Counted from the stretch's first letter, positions 16,903 to 25,429 are shown. The stretch is DNA of 50,030 bases from Streptomyces indicus (GCF_900100315.1 NZ_FNFF01000027.1:1-50030); one strand, 5' to 3'. Notes: generated by a model from the sequence alone, not told the origin. Numbers and translations are program-made.

Positions 16903-17686
16903 CCTCGCCACGCACGCCACCGCGCTGCTCTACGCCCGCCTGGACGACTGGCGGCCCGAACGGGCCGGCGGGCCGCGGCTGCGCGCGCTGCTGGGCCGGG
17001 ACTGGGCCCGCTACCTGGACCTGACACACCCGCAGGTGCGCACCCGCTTCGCCTCCTCGCGGGTGCTGCTGAAATTCGCCGCCGGCGCCGCGCTGCATGT
17101 GCCGCCGCAGGCGGTGGAGTTGGGCTACACCCCCTCGGGCCGTCCGTACCTGCACGGCTACGACGGCGTCCAGATCAGCCTCAGCCACACCGAGGACCTG
17201 CTGCTCGTCGGGCTGGCCACCGGCGCGGTCATCGGGGTGGACGCCGAACGCGCCGACCGCACGCTCTACGGCGCAGGGCTCGGACGGCACCTGTGCACCC
17301 CCCACGAGGCCGAACGGATCGAGGCGATGCCGGCCGCGGACCGGGACCCGGCGATGGTGCGGCTGTGGACGCTCAAAGAGGCCTACAGCAAGGCCATCGG
17401 CCTCGGCCTGCAGTTCCGGTTCACCGACTTCGGGTTCGAGACCGACGGCACACCCACCGAGGTGCGCCGCCCGGACGGGACGCCGGGCACCGGCAGCGAA
17501 TGGTCCTTTCGCACCTACGCCCTGCTCGACCGGTACACGGTCAGCGTGGCCGTGGGGGACTCCGGCTTCGGCGTCACCACCGACACCCAGGCGCACACCA
17601 TGCTCGACGCGGGCATCGTCGATGCCCTGTCCGAGGCGCTCGGCGCCGAGGAGGACGTGCACCGCGGCAGCGACGACTGGTGGTGA
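16808..17686 (+). CDS. Sfp-type 4'-phosphopantetheinyl transferase
   Basis: The 292-aa protein has the two family signatures GVDAERADR and WTLKEAYSKAIG, plus a substrate-binding stretch SGRPYL and SLSHTED. It transfers the phosphopantetheine arm of CoA onto the four carrier domains of the cluster (ACPs at 11483, 15794 and 39940 and the PKS ACP). The ATG at 16808 has a strong GGAGG at 16797-16801, so the 95-bp overlap with the preceding gene looks real. The length is at the upper end for the family, with an extra ~40 residues at the C-terminus. Confidence 0.94.
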   Translation: MTAPGKPSPSRTFGEPILITGPRGDWNAVRRDLATHATALLYARLDDWRPERAGGPRLRALLGRDWARYLDLTHPQVRTRFASSRVLLKFAAGAALHVPPQAVELGYTPSGRPYLHGYDGVQISLSHTEDLLLVGLATGAVIGVDAERADRTLYGAGLGRHLCTPHEAERIEAMPAADRDPAMVRLWTLKEAYSKAIGLGLQFRFTDFGFETDGTPTEVRRPDGTPGTGSEWSFRTYALLDRYTVSVAVGDSGFGVTTDTQAHTMLDAGIVDALSEALGAEEDVHRGSDDWW

Positions 17687-17763
17687 GCCGCCGCCGGGGC
17701 CGGCCGTACAACCGGCCCGCAAGCGGCGGCCCGGACACTGAGCGCACACAGCGGGGAGCCGAC

Positions 17764-18837
17764 ATGGATCACCAGCACCTGACGGAACATCGCCTCTCGG
17801 AGCTCAAGGAGTTCGCCCTCCTGCACGCCCGCGGGCAGGGCATGGCGCCGGACACGGCCGCCCGCGTCCTGTCCCGGATCACCAACGACCGGCGCGGCGA
17901 TGCCCAGTCGTGGGCCCTCACCTGGACCCGGGCCGGTCAGGCCGCCGCGCTGCGCGGACGTCACCTGCAGGCCTGCGCCCACTTCGCCCTCGCCCGCTTC
18001 CCCTACCACGGGGACCCGGTGCGTGCGGCCGCCGGCCGGCTCGGCGTGGAGAGCTTCGACAAGTGGCGGCGCGGCCGCGGCATCGAACGCCTCGAACTCC
18101 CCTTCCAGGACGGCACGCTGGCCTGCTGGGCCACCGGGCTGCGCCCGGCCGGGCGGCGCCCGCTGCTCATCGTCATGGGGGGCATCGTCAGCGTCAAGGA
18201 ACAGTGGGCGCCCCTGCTGCCGCTGCTGGGGCGGCTCGGATTCGCCGCCGTGGTCACGGAGTTCCCCGGCGTCGGCGAGAACACCCTGACCTACCGGCCC
18301 GACTCCGGGGAGCTGCTGTCGCATCTGCTCGACCGGCTGGCCGACCGGGCGCACGTCGCCGACACCTCCCTGCTCGCCCTCAGCTTCAGCGGCCATCTCG
18401 CGCTGGGCGCCGCCGCCGAGGACCCGCGCATCCGGCGCGTGCTGACCGTGGGCGCCCCCGTCGGCGCCTTCTTCACCGACACCGGCTGGCGGCCCCGGAT
18501 CCCGCGGATCACGCTCGACACGCTGTGCCGCCTGACGGGGGCCCGCGACCACGACGCTTTGTGGTCCGCGCTGCCCGCCCACGCCCTGGACGCGGACCGG
18601 CTGCGGCAGGTCCGCGTGCCGGTGCGGTACGTCGCCAGCGCCCGCGACGAGATCATCCCGGCCGCAGAGCGCGAGCTGCTGGCCGTGCTGCCCGATGTGC
18701 GGGTGAAGACGTTCGACGATGTGCACGGCTCGCCCGGCCACCTCGGGGCGATGCGGCGCTGGCTGTTGTCCCAGCTGCTGCTCTCCCGGCTGGCCGGCCG
18801 CCGCCACCGACCCACGAGGGCCCTTTCGTACCCCTGA
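17764..18837 (+). CDS. Alpha/beta hydrolase, candidate tetronate dehydratase (AbyA5/Agg5 type)
   Basis: The 357-aa protein has an N-terminal helical cap of about 110 residues, as in FrsA/DUF1100-like hydrolases. A hydrolase core follows with PLLIVMGG (oxyanion strand), the nucleophile elbow ALSFS (Ser207), the Asp region ASARDEIIP and the His region HGSPGHLG. In abyssomicin and agglomerin pathways an alpha/beta hydrolase eliminates acetate from the acetylated tetronate. This gene follows the E2-like acyltransferase and PPTase and fits that job best of the two hydrolases here. The ATG at 17764 is preceded by GGGGAG. The assignment as dehydratase rather than esterase is inference. Confidence 0.82.
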   Translation: MDHQHLTEHRLSELKEFALLHARGQGMAPDTAARVLSRITNDRRGDAQSWALTWTRAGQAAALRGRHLQACAHFALARFPYHGDPVRAAAGRLGVESFDKWRRGRGIERLELPFQDGTLACWATGLRPAGRRPLLIVMGGIVSVKEQWAPLLPLLGRLGFAAVVTEFPGVGENTLTYRPDSGELLSHLLDRLADRAHVADTSLLALSFSGHLALGAAAEDPRIRRVLTVGAPVGAFFTDTGWRPRIPRITLDTLCRLTGARDHDALWSALPAHALDADRLRQVRVPVRYVASARDEIIPAAERELLAVLPDVRVKTFDDVHGSPGHLGAMRRWLLSQLLLSRLAGRRHRPTRALSYP

Positions 18838-18867
18838 CCCCGAACACGAGCCGAGGAGACGCAAGCC

Positions 18868-19050
18868 ATGACCGATGGACCCGCCCCCAGGGCCACCACC
18901 AAGACCGTGCCCCCCTGGCAGTCGCTCGCCTCGCTCGGTGTGATCGAGAGCGACCTGACGACCACCCGGCACCGGCCCGCGCCGGCGCCGTATCCCACCG
19001 ACGGCCGGCCGGGCCACACCAGCCGTCACGGGCGGCGTGAGCGGGCATGA
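18868..19050 (+). CDS. Small protein of unknown function, 60 aa
   Basis: I do not recognise this protein. It begins MTDGPAPRATTKTVPPWQSL, has a short hydrophobic stretch SLASLGVIESDLTT, and ends in a basic HTSRHGRRERA tail. It has no Cys, no signal peptide and no membrane helix. GAGGAG lies at a good distance from the ATG at 18868 and the stop overlaps the next start as ATGA, which argues that it is translated and couples expression of the downstream hydrolase. It lies between two alpha/beta hydrolase genes. It could be a partner peptide of one of them, or simply a leader for coupling. Confidence 0.6.
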   Translation: MTDGPAPRATTKTVPPWQSLASLGVIESDLTTTRHRPAPAPYPTDGRPGHTSRHGRRERA

Positions 19051-20060
19051 CGTCGGTGCCCCTGTCCGTTCAGTACGTGCCCCGCGGCCCCAGCGGCCCG
19101 GGCATCCGGCTGCGCTACCGCACGGTGCACGGCTACCGCCGGGCCTTTCGGATGGCCGGCAAGGGCGACGCCGTCCTGCTGATCCACGGCATCGGGGACT
19201 CCTCCGACACCTGGCGGGACATCATGCCCGGCCTGGCCAGGAGCCACCGTGTCATCGCCCCCGACCTGCTCGGGCACGGGCACTCCGACAAGCCGCGGGC
19301 CGACTACTCCCTGGCCGCCTACGCCAACGGCATGCGGGACCTGCTCAGCGTGCTCGGCGTGGAACGGGCCACCATCGTGGGGCACTCGCTCGGCGGCGCG
19401 GTCGCCATGCAGTTCGCCTACCAGTTCCCCGAACGGTGCGAGCGCCTGGTCCTGGTCGGCACCGGCGGCGTCGGCCGGCACGTCACCCCGCTGCTGCGGG
19501 CCGCCTCGCTGCCCGGCGCCGAACTTGCCCTGCAGATGCTGCACCTGCCCACGATGCGCTGGCAGGTGGGCGCCGCCGTCAAAATCCTGCAGTGGCTGGG
19601 CACCGATCTCGCCGTCGACGCGCCCGACCTGCTGCGGGTGGTGGACGCCCTGCCCGACGCCACCTCCCGCAACGCCTTCGTGCGCACCCTGCGGGCCGTC
19701 GTGGACTGGCGGGGCCAGGTCGGCACCATGCTCGACCGGTGCTATCTGGCGCAGGGCATGCCCACCATGCTGGTCTGGGGCGGCCGCGACCGGGTCGTCC
19801 CGGCCCTGCACGGGGGCCTGGGGCACGTGTCGATGCCGGGCAGCCGCCTGGAGATCTTCGAGAAGGCGGGGCACTTCCCGTTCCGCAGCGACCCCGATCG
19901 GTTCGTGTCGGTGCTGCGCGACTTCATCGGCACGACCGAACCGGCCAGCTTCAGCCCCGAGCAGTGGCGCCAGATGCTCCGCAACCGCCGCCCCGCGCCC
20001 CGCCACCCCGGCGTCGCCGATCTCGACCCGGCCACGCTGCGCGCGCTGCGCCCGGCCTGA
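19047..20060 (+). CDS. Alpha/beta hydrolase, second
   Basis: The 337-aa protein is a classical alpha/beta hydrolase: LLIHGIGDSSDTW oxyanion loop, GHGHSDKP, nucleophile VGHSLGG (Ser114), acid GGRDRVVP, and His in KAGHFPF. It has no signal peptide. It is the last gene of the rightward operon, coupled by ATGA to the 60-aa gene. Possible roles are release or editing of acyl-ACP, hydrolysis of an ester intermediate, or the elimination step if the gene at 17764 is not the dehydratase. Sequence alone does not decide. Confidence 0.88.
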   Translation: MTSVPLSVQYVPRGPSGPGIRLRYRTVHGYRRAFRMAGKGDAVLLIHGIGDSSDTWRDIMPGLARSHRVIAPDLLGHGHSDKPRADYSLAAYANGMRDLLSVLGVERATIVGHSLGGAVAMQFAYQFPERCERLVLVGTGGVGRHVTPLLRAASLPGAELALQMLHLPTMRWQVGAAVKILQWLGTDLAVDAPDLLRVVDALPDATSRNAFVRTLRAVVDWRGQVGTMLDRCYLAQGMPTMLVWGGRDRVVPALHGGLGHVSMPGSRLEIFEKAGHFPFRSDPDRFVSVLRDFIGTTEPASFSPEQWRQMLRNRRPAPRHPGVADLDPATLRALRPA

Positions 20061-20083
20061 GCGCAGGACACCTCAGCGGCACA

Positions 20084-20119
20084 CGGCCCCGTCACGTCCC
20101 CGCGGACGCGACGGGGCCG
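20084..20119. terminator. Bidirectional terminator hairpin
   Basis: The arms CGGCCCCGTC (20084-20093) and GACGGGGCCG (20110-20119) are perfectly complementary. After one mismatch the stem continues with CGTCC/GGACG, closing on a 4-base loop. It lies in the 69-bp gap between convergent genes (hydrolase rightward, SARP leftward), so it can serve both transcripts. No T-tract is present. Confidence 0.85.
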
Positions 20120-20129
20120 CCGCATGGGC

Positions 20130-22820
20130 TCATCCGGCGCCGGCCTCGCTCATCAGCCATACGCCGGGCCGCACTTCCAGGTGCGGCCAGCCGGCGGGGG
20201 CCGCACCGCGTGCGGCGCGGACATGCTCGGCGAAGCGCCGGGCGTAGCCGTGCCAGCGGGCGTCGCCCAGCGCGCTCGCCGCGCTCGCGCACGCGGCCAG
20301 CGCGGCCAGGCAGTCGGCGGGCCGGCCCGCCAGGAGCGCGGTGAGTGCCAGACCGCGCTCGGCCTCCGCGCACCCCCGGGTGTCGCCCTCCACCCGCGCC
20401 AGGTCCAACGCCCGCCGGTACAGCGCGTCGGCCCGCTGGAACTCGCCCTGCTCGAGCAGCACATCGGCCTCCCCGGTGGCGCAGCGGGCTGCCCCGACGC
20501 CGTCGTCGCTCAGCGCGAACAGCCGGGCCGCGTGCCGGTGGCAGTCCACCGCCCGGGCGGCGTCCCTGCGCTGCCAGGCCAGATCACCCAGCGAACGCAG
20601 CAGCGTCGCCTCCGCCAGCGCGTCGCCCGCGCGGCGGGCCGCGTCGACCGCCAGCTCATGACCGGCCCGCCAGTCCTCCCACACCCCGCACGCCTCGTAG
20701 TAGCCGCTCGTCGCCGAGGCCAGTGCGCAGGTCAGGTCCCACAGCCCGGCCCGGTGCAGCCGTCGCACCATCTCCAGCAGACCCGCCGACTCCTCCTTGA
20801 ACCAGCGCAGGGGAGTGGCCACCGCCCGGTCGCCTTCCGGCAGGTCGGCGGGGGCGGTCTCCAGCATCCCGGCCAGCCGGTCCCGTCCGGGCGTCAGGCG
20901 GGCGTCGGCCGCCCGGGCGCGCAGCAGGTATGCGCGGCCGAGCCTGCCGACGGTCTCGGTCACGGTGTCCTCGCCGTCGACCTCGTCCAGCATGTCCAGG
21001 GCCAGCGACCGCAGCAGCGTGTGATACGTGTACCGGACGGCTCCGTCGGCGGCGGGCGACTCCTGCCGTACGTCGAGGAGTTGGGCGCGGACCAGGGCGT
21101 ACAGGAGTTCCTCGGTGGCCTTCGGCGACGTGCCCAGCAGCGACTGCGCGGCCCACGGCGGGAAGTCGGGCAGCGGCGCGAGCCCCAGCCGGCGAAACGC
21201 GCGCCGGCCCGCCTCCGACACCTCGTGGTAGGCCGTGAGCAGGCTGCTGCGGACGTCGAGGTCGCCGAGGCAGAGCGCGGAGAGCCGGGTGCGTTCGTCG
21301 GCCAGGCGGCGCGCGAGTCCGGCCGCGGTCCAGTGCGGCTGCACCGCCGTGCCGCCGGCCGCGACCCGCAGCGCCAGCGGCAGGCGCCCGCACAGCCGGG
21401 CGATGCGGGCCACCGCCGCCGGGTCCTGAGCCATCCGGGGCCCGCCGGTGGCGAGCAGCAGCGACTCGGCCTCCTGCTGGCCGAGCGCGTCGAGTACGAG
21501 GTGCCGCGCGTGTTCCAGGGCGGCCAGCGGACGGTGGCCGGTGACCACGACCGCCGCGTCCGGCACCGCGGTCAGCAGCGGCCGTATCTGGGCCTCCGAC
21601 ACCGCGTCGTCGAGGACGAGCAGCAACGCACCGCTGCGCGTGGCGTGCTGGAGCAGATCGGTCAGCTCGCCGAGGTCCGAGGGGAGGACCGCGGGCCCCG
21701 CGGGGCCCGCGGGCAGCAGACGGCGCAGCAGCGCCGCCACCGCGGCCTCGGCGGTCAGCGCCCGCCCCGCCGCATCCCGCAGGTGCACCAGGATCCGGCC
21801 CGCGGCGAAGCCCTGGACCTGACGGGCCAGTTGGACCGCCAGGGCGGTCTTGCCCACACCGGGCCGCCCGGAGATGGCCAGGATGCGCGGCGCCGACGCC
21901 GCTGTGAGCAGCTGGGCCCCGTGGGCGAGCTCGTCGGCGCGGCCTGTGAAGTCGGCCAGCGGCGGCGGCAGCCACAACGGTGGCGGGGGGTCGGCCGGCG
22001 GGGGAGCGGCGGGCCCGGGGGCCGAACGGTCCGCCGGCGCGGGCGTCTTCGGCGCGCTTTCGGCCGGGCGCCAGGCCAGCGCCGGATCCGAGGCGAGCAC
22101 CCGGGCCAGGATGCGCTTGAGCGAGGCGTCCGGCTCGACGCCGAGCTCATCCACCAGGGTGCGCCGCACCCGGTGGTAGGCCTGGACGGCGTCCGACTGC
22201 CGCCCCGCCCGGTACAGGGCCACCATGAGCAGGCCGTGCAGGCTCTCGCGCATCGGGAACTCATGGGCCAGCGCCATCAGTTCGCCGATCAGTTCGCGGT
22301 GGCGGCCCAGTTTCAGGTCGGCGCCGATCCGCTGCTCCAGTGTCTCCGAGCGCAGTTCGTCCAGGCGGATCGCCGTGGACTGCAGCGAGGGCCCGTGCGG
22401 GATGCCGGACAGGGCCGGGCCCCGCCACAGCCCCAGGGACTGGCCCAGCAGACGCGACGCGCGTGCGTAGTCCCGCTCGTCGAACGCGGCCCGTCCCCGC
22501 GAGCGCAGCGACTCGAACACGAGGAGGTCGAGTTCGTCGGGCGCCACCCGCATCACATAGCCCGGCGGCTGCGTCACCAGCGGCCCGCCGCCCGGCCCGT
22601 CCTCGGCGCCCGCGAGCGCCTTGCGCAGATGCGACACGTAGACCTGCAGCGTCGTCGACGCGGTGCGCGGCGGCGTCGTCCCCCACAGTTCGTCGATCAG
22701 GCTGTGCGCGGAGACGACGCTGTTGTTCTTCACCAGCAGGGTCGCCAGGACCACGCGGGGTTTGGCCGCCGTCGGGGTGCGCGGGGACATCCGCACCGGG
22801 CCCAGTACCTGAAAGCGCAT
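20130..22820 (-). CDS. SARP-family transcriptional activator with NB-ARC and TPR
   Basis: This 896-aa AfsR-like regulator has an N-terminal winged-helix DNA-binding domain (about 1-95, with SLIDELWG and QVYVSHLRKAL). A BTAD helical domain follows to about 245, then a Pro/Ala linker, an NB-ARC ATPase with Walker A GRPGVGKTAL and Walker B LLLVLDD, and C-terminal TPR-like repeats. The ATG at 22820 has GAGGAG. It is 41 bp downstream of the afsA-like gene and so probably co-transcribed with it, placing it under control of the ARE-like operator at 24.2 kb. It is the likely pathway activator of the biosynthetic operons, turned on by the hormone switch. Confidence 0.95.
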   Translation of the reverse strand: MRFQVLGPVRMSPRTPTAAKPRVVLATLLVKNNSVVSAHSLIDELWGTTPPRTASTTLQVYVSHLRKALAGAEDGPGGGPLVTQPPGYVMRVAPDELDLLVFESLRSRGRAAFDERDYARASRLLGQSLGLWRGPALSGIPHGPSLQSTAIRLDELRSETLEQRIGADLKLGRHRELIGELMALAHEFPMRESLHGLLMVALYRAGRQSDAVQAYHRVRRTLVDELGVEPDASLKRILARVLASDPALAWRPAESAPKTPAPADRSAPGPAAPPPADPPPPLWLPPPLADFTGRADELAHGAQLLTAASAPRILAISGRPGVGKTALAVQLARQVQGFAAGRILVHLRDAAGRALTAEAAVAALLRRLLPAGPAGPAVLPSDLGELTDLLQHATRSGALLLVLDDAVSEAQIRPLLTAVPDAAVVVTGHRPLAALEHARHLVLDALGQQEAESLLLATGGPRMAQDPAAVARIARLCGRLPLALRVAAGGTAVQPHWTAAGLARRLADERTRLSALCLGDLDVRSSLLTAYHEVSEAGRRAFRRLGLAPLPDFPPWAAQSLLGTSPKATEELLYALVRAQLLDVRQESPAADGAVRYTYHTLLRSLALDMLDEVDGEDTVTETVGRLGRAYLLRARAADARLTPGRDRLAGMLETAPADLPEGDRAVATPLRWFKEESAGLLEMVRRLHRAGLWDLTCALASATSGYYEACGVWEDWRAGHELAVDAARRAGDALAEATLLRSLGDLAWQRRDAARAVDCHRHAARLFALSDDGVGAARCATGEADVLLEQGEFQRADALYRRALDLARVEGDTRGCAEAERGLALTALLAGRPADCLAALAACASAASALGDARWHGYARRFAEHVRAARGAAPAGWPHLEVRPGVWLMSEAGAG

Positions 22821-22861
22821 CGTTGCTCCTCGTGTGTGCCGCCGGGCCGGTGGGCGGGGCG

Positions 22862-23929
22862 TCAGCAGATCTGCAGGACGCAGGCGGTCATCTCCGCCAC
22901 GACCCGGATGCCCTGCGTGAAGACGAGTGTGAGCTCGGCCAGCGGGCGCCCCGCGGAGTCCCGCGCCACCTCGCCGGGCGCGCTGGGGTGACGCGGCTGC
23001 ACGGAGCACAGCAGCGGCAGCCCCGGTTCGGCGAACCCGCGGAAGGTGGCCTCCCACCGGGTCAGCACGGCGTGCCCCGGGGCCAGCCCGTACAGCTCGC
23101 CCACTCCGAACAGGGCGGCCTGCCGGGAGACTTCGAGGAACAGCGCGGACGGCACCTCGGAGCCCGCATCGGGCAGCACCTCGCGCGCGGCGGGAATGTT
23201 CACGGGGAAGGTCAGGGAGGTGCCGTCCTCCTCCAGCGGCAGCCCGATCAGCACGTTGCGGGCGTGCCGCCGGCCGACGAGTTCGGCGCCGGGCACGCTG
23301 TGCCCGGCCGGAAGGCCGCTGTTCCCGCCCGCCGTGCGCTCGCTCTCCCGGCGGCTGTGCGCCCGGTGTTTGCGATAGACACCGGGCAACAGGAACACCA
23401 GACGCGCCCGCACCGTTCCGCACGGCTCGTCGTCGATGCTGATCGTCGCGCCGCACTCCATCGACCGGGGCACACCCTTGACCACGTCGGCCGGCGTCAG
23501 ATCGAGGTCGAGCGAGAGCCGGGCACCGGCGAGGCCGTCGCGCTGCCAGCAGGACAGGGCCGTGAGCGAGAACGCGCAGTCGGCCAGCAGGATCCGCCGG
23601 TTCTCCGGCACCCGGAAGTAGCGGCCCGCCGCGAAGACCGCCATCTGCCGCAGCGACTCCATCGGGTAGAGCACGTCGTGGAACGGGGCGGTGGAGTCGG
23701 CGAACAGCGGGTGGTCGTCGGGGAGTTGGGCGGAGAACCCGAACCGGTGCCGGCCGGGGGGCGTGGCGGAGTGCAAAAAGCCCTCCGGGGTGTCGGGCCG
23801 GTGGACCAGATGGTGCGGGCCGAGGAACGCCGCCGCGGGCGGGGGCACCTGCAGCGGTCCGCTGTCCGGGACCGCGTCGGCCTGCCCGGTGGACAGCGCG
23901 CCGGTGGATGGCGGGGCGGGGAGATTCAT
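22862..23929 (-). CDS. AfsA-family gamma-butyrolactone biosynthesis protein
   Basis: The 355-aa protein has two A-factor-type hotdog repeats. The first runs from HHLVHRPDTPEGFLHS through HPLFADSTAPFHDVLYPMESLRQ; the second from HARNVLIGLPL through HPLLCS-like C-terminal sequence. AfsA enzymes condense a beta-ketoacyl thioester with dihydroxyacetone phosphate, the first committed step to gamma-butyrolactone hormones. The ATG at 23929 has GGAGG seven bases upstream. It heads the afsA-SARP operon. Its promoter at 24231-24259 overlaps an ARE-like palindrome, so receptor-controlled feedback is expected. Confidence 0.92.
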   Translation of the reverse strand: MNLPAPPSTGALSTGQADAVPDSGPLQVPPPAAAFLGPHHLVHRPDTPEGFLHSATPPGRHRFGFSAQLPDDHPLFADSTAPFHDVLYPMESLRQMAVFAAGRYFRVPENRRILLADCAFSLTALSCWQRDGLAGARLSLDLDLTPADVVKGVPRSMECGATISIDDEPCGTVRARLVFLLPGVYRKHRAHSRRESERTAGGNSGLPAGHSVPGAELVGRRHARNVLIGLPLEEDGTSLTFPVNIPAAREVLPDAGSEVPSALFLEVSRQAALFGVGELYGLAPGHAVLTRWEATFRGFAEPGLPLLCSVQPRHPSAPGEVARDSAGRPLAELTLVFTQGIRVVAEMTACVLQIC

Positions 23930-24230
23930 GGAGAGTCCTCCGTGACGGAGTGCGGTCGGTGGCACGCGCGAGGGCGTCGGCGATCAACTCACTTCGGTCA
24001 GCCGGCCGCGACCGGCCGCCCGGTGCGCCCCGCACCCGGCGGCCCCCGGGGCCGCGCCCATTCCTGGGCCGCGCACCGGGCCGGACCGGGCGGCAGGACC
24101 GGCCGGCGCGGTCGCGGCCCTGTGATCACGCCCGACGGCGACGGCCTCCGGTGCATCGACGCTCATGCGATCTCCCGTGACGTGCCTTGTGGGACACGGC
24201 TTCTTGGGTACACCGCGAGGCTTCAGAGCG

Positions 24231-24276
24231 AGTAAAAAACGGCACGGTCGGTTTGTCAATAACCAACCGTGCGTGC
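24231..24276 (-). promoter_or_regulatory. afsA promoter overlapping an ARE-like operator
   Basis: On the minus strand TTGACA (24254-24259) and TTTACT (24231-24236) are 17 bp apart, a good vegetative promoter pointing at afsA. The spacer and flank hold an inverted repeat: GCACGGTCGGTT (24242-24253) against AACCAACCGTGC (24261-24272), 11 of 12 positions paired, 7-bp spacer. The CGGTTTGT half-sites match the autoregulatory-element style bound by ArpA-family receptors. This is the notable content of the 485-bp gap between afsA and the TetR gene at 24415; no gene was seen there. Confidence 0.75.
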
Positions 24277-24414
24277 TGTTTGGACTTGGTCGAACCTTTG
24301 TCCACGCTTCGTTGCGAGTGGGAACAGTCGACAAAGCGCAGGTTTTACGGGCAAGTTGCTCCGGCCGTGGGCGCATGAAGCGTCCGGATCCGCCCTCGTG
24401 ACGGACCGTCCGGT

Positions 24415-25071
24415 CTATTTCTGGTGCGGTGCGGCGGGGAGGCGCGGGGCGCTGCCGGGTTCGCTCGGGCCGCAGCTGATGGTGTCCAGCGCGTGCTGCC
24501 GGGCGATCCGGGGCACCAGCAGCACCCACAGGCGGGTGACCGCCTCGCGGGAGAGCCACCGCTCCTGCGCGCTGCCGAGCACTTCGAAACCCACAGTCGC
24601 CGCCACGATGGCGGTCACCGCCTCCGTCACCGCGGCGCCTTCGGCCAGTTGCCCGGCCCGCTCGGCGCGGCCCAGGGCGTCCTCCACCCACCGCTCCCAG
24701 GCGCGCCGCAGCGCGGCGTCGTTCTCACGGGTCGCATCACGGCACAGGGCGAAGCCGGCCCGCACCACGGCATCCTCGGCGATGTGGTGCATCAGCACGT
24801 GCGTCGCGTCCACCAGGCCCTGGAGCGGGTTTTTGCCGTCGGGCGCCACCTCCCGGGTGATCCGTGCGAAGGTGTCGGTCGCCTCGTCCTCGACGGCCTG
24901 CGCCAGTGCGCTCTTGCTCTCGAAGTGGAAGTGCAGGGCGCCGCTGCTGACGCCGGCCCGCCTGCTGATCGCCGCCAGGGAGGCGGAGGCGAAGCCGTCC
25001 TGTGTGAAAGCCTCTGCCGCAGCCCGGATCAGGGCGCGGCGGGTGCGGACCGCGCGCTGCTGTTTGACCAT
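24415..25071 (-). CDS. TetR-family butyrolactone receptor-like regulator 1
   Basis: The 218-aa protein has an N-terminal TetR helix-turn-helix (TRRALIRAAAEAFTQDGFASASLAAISRRAGVSSGALHFHF). That part is nearly identical in pattern to ScbR/ArpA/AvaR proteins, including the GALHFHFESKSALAQAV recognition segment. The ligand domain is all-helical. The ATG at 25071 follows GAGAGG. An ARE-like palindrome 180 bp upstream suggests autoregulation. It may be a true hormone receptor or a pseudo-receptor that binds antibiotics; sequence inspection does not separate these. Confidence 0.9.
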   Translation of the reverse strand: MVKQQRAVRTRRALIRAAAEAFTQDGFASASLAAISRRAGVSSGALHFHFESKSALAQAVEDEATDTFARITREVAPDGKNPLQGLVDATHVLMHHIAEDAVVRAGFALCRDATRENDAALRRAWERWVEDALGRAERAGQLAEGAAVTEAVTAIVAATVGFEVLGSAQERWLSREAVTRLWVLLVPRIARQHALDTISCGPSEPGSAPRLPAAPHQK

Positions 25072-25176
25072 CGGCGAGCCTCTCGGGCGGGGGCGGCGAG
25101 ACGGGGACCCCGGCGGCGGCCGTCAGGGGTCTGCGCAGGGTCTGCGGTTCGCGGCAGGGCGGTTTTTGGCCCCGTG

Positions 25177-25222
25177 TGGCGCCTCCGGCCCCCGCGCACG
25201 GCGCAGCGGGCCGGAGGCGCCA
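25177..25222 (-). promoter_or_regulatory. 15-bp hairpin in the leader of TetR regulator 1
   Basis: Positions 25177-25191 and 25208-25222 are perfect inverted repeats (TGGCGCCTCCGGCCC and its complement) with a 16-base loop. The hairpin lies between the ARE-like site (25249-25273) and the receptor start at 25071, so it would sit in the 5' leader of the receptor mRNA if transcription begins near the operator. No T-tract follows. It could be a leader hairpin, an attenuator or a stray terminator. Confidence 0.6.
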
Positions 25223-25244
25223 TCGCTGTCCCTCTCTCGGCGCC

Positions 25245-25273
25245 ATCGTAACAAACCGCGCGTGCGGTTTCTG
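25245..25273 (-). promoter_or_regulatory. ARE-like operator upstream of TetR regulator 1
   Basis: An 18-bp near-perfect palindrome, AAACCGCGCGTGCGGTTT at 25253-25270, lies within ACAAACCG...CGGTTTCT, a typical ArpA/ScbR-family site. A minus-strand -10-like TACGAT lies at 25245-25250 directly beside it. A matching -35 is not clear. It is placed to control the receptor gene at 24415. Confidence 0.72.
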
Positions 25274-25429
25274 ATGGGTCAACTCCCGGCGCCGGCCGGC
25301 CACTTCAGCCGCCCGCACCCGGTGCGAGGGGCGCGCTCACGCCCGGGGGTGCGCGGCGCCCGCACCGCCGCGCCCCTTCGGCCGGGGGACCGGCCCCCGC
25401 ACCGGCCGGCGCGGAACAAGCGGAACAAA

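Noticed and set aside
18868..19050. RiPP (lasso- or lanthipeptide) precursor
   Set aside because: No Cys, no recognisable leader/core boundary and no peptide-modifying genes nearby; the ATGA coupling to a hydrolase gives no support for it.
20124..22991. Long open frame on the plus strand across the SARP gene
   Set aside because: It is a GC-bias shadow: no ribosome site, low-complexity Arg/Gln/Gly-rich product with no domain, while the minus strand has clear SARP, NB-ARC and TPR motifs.
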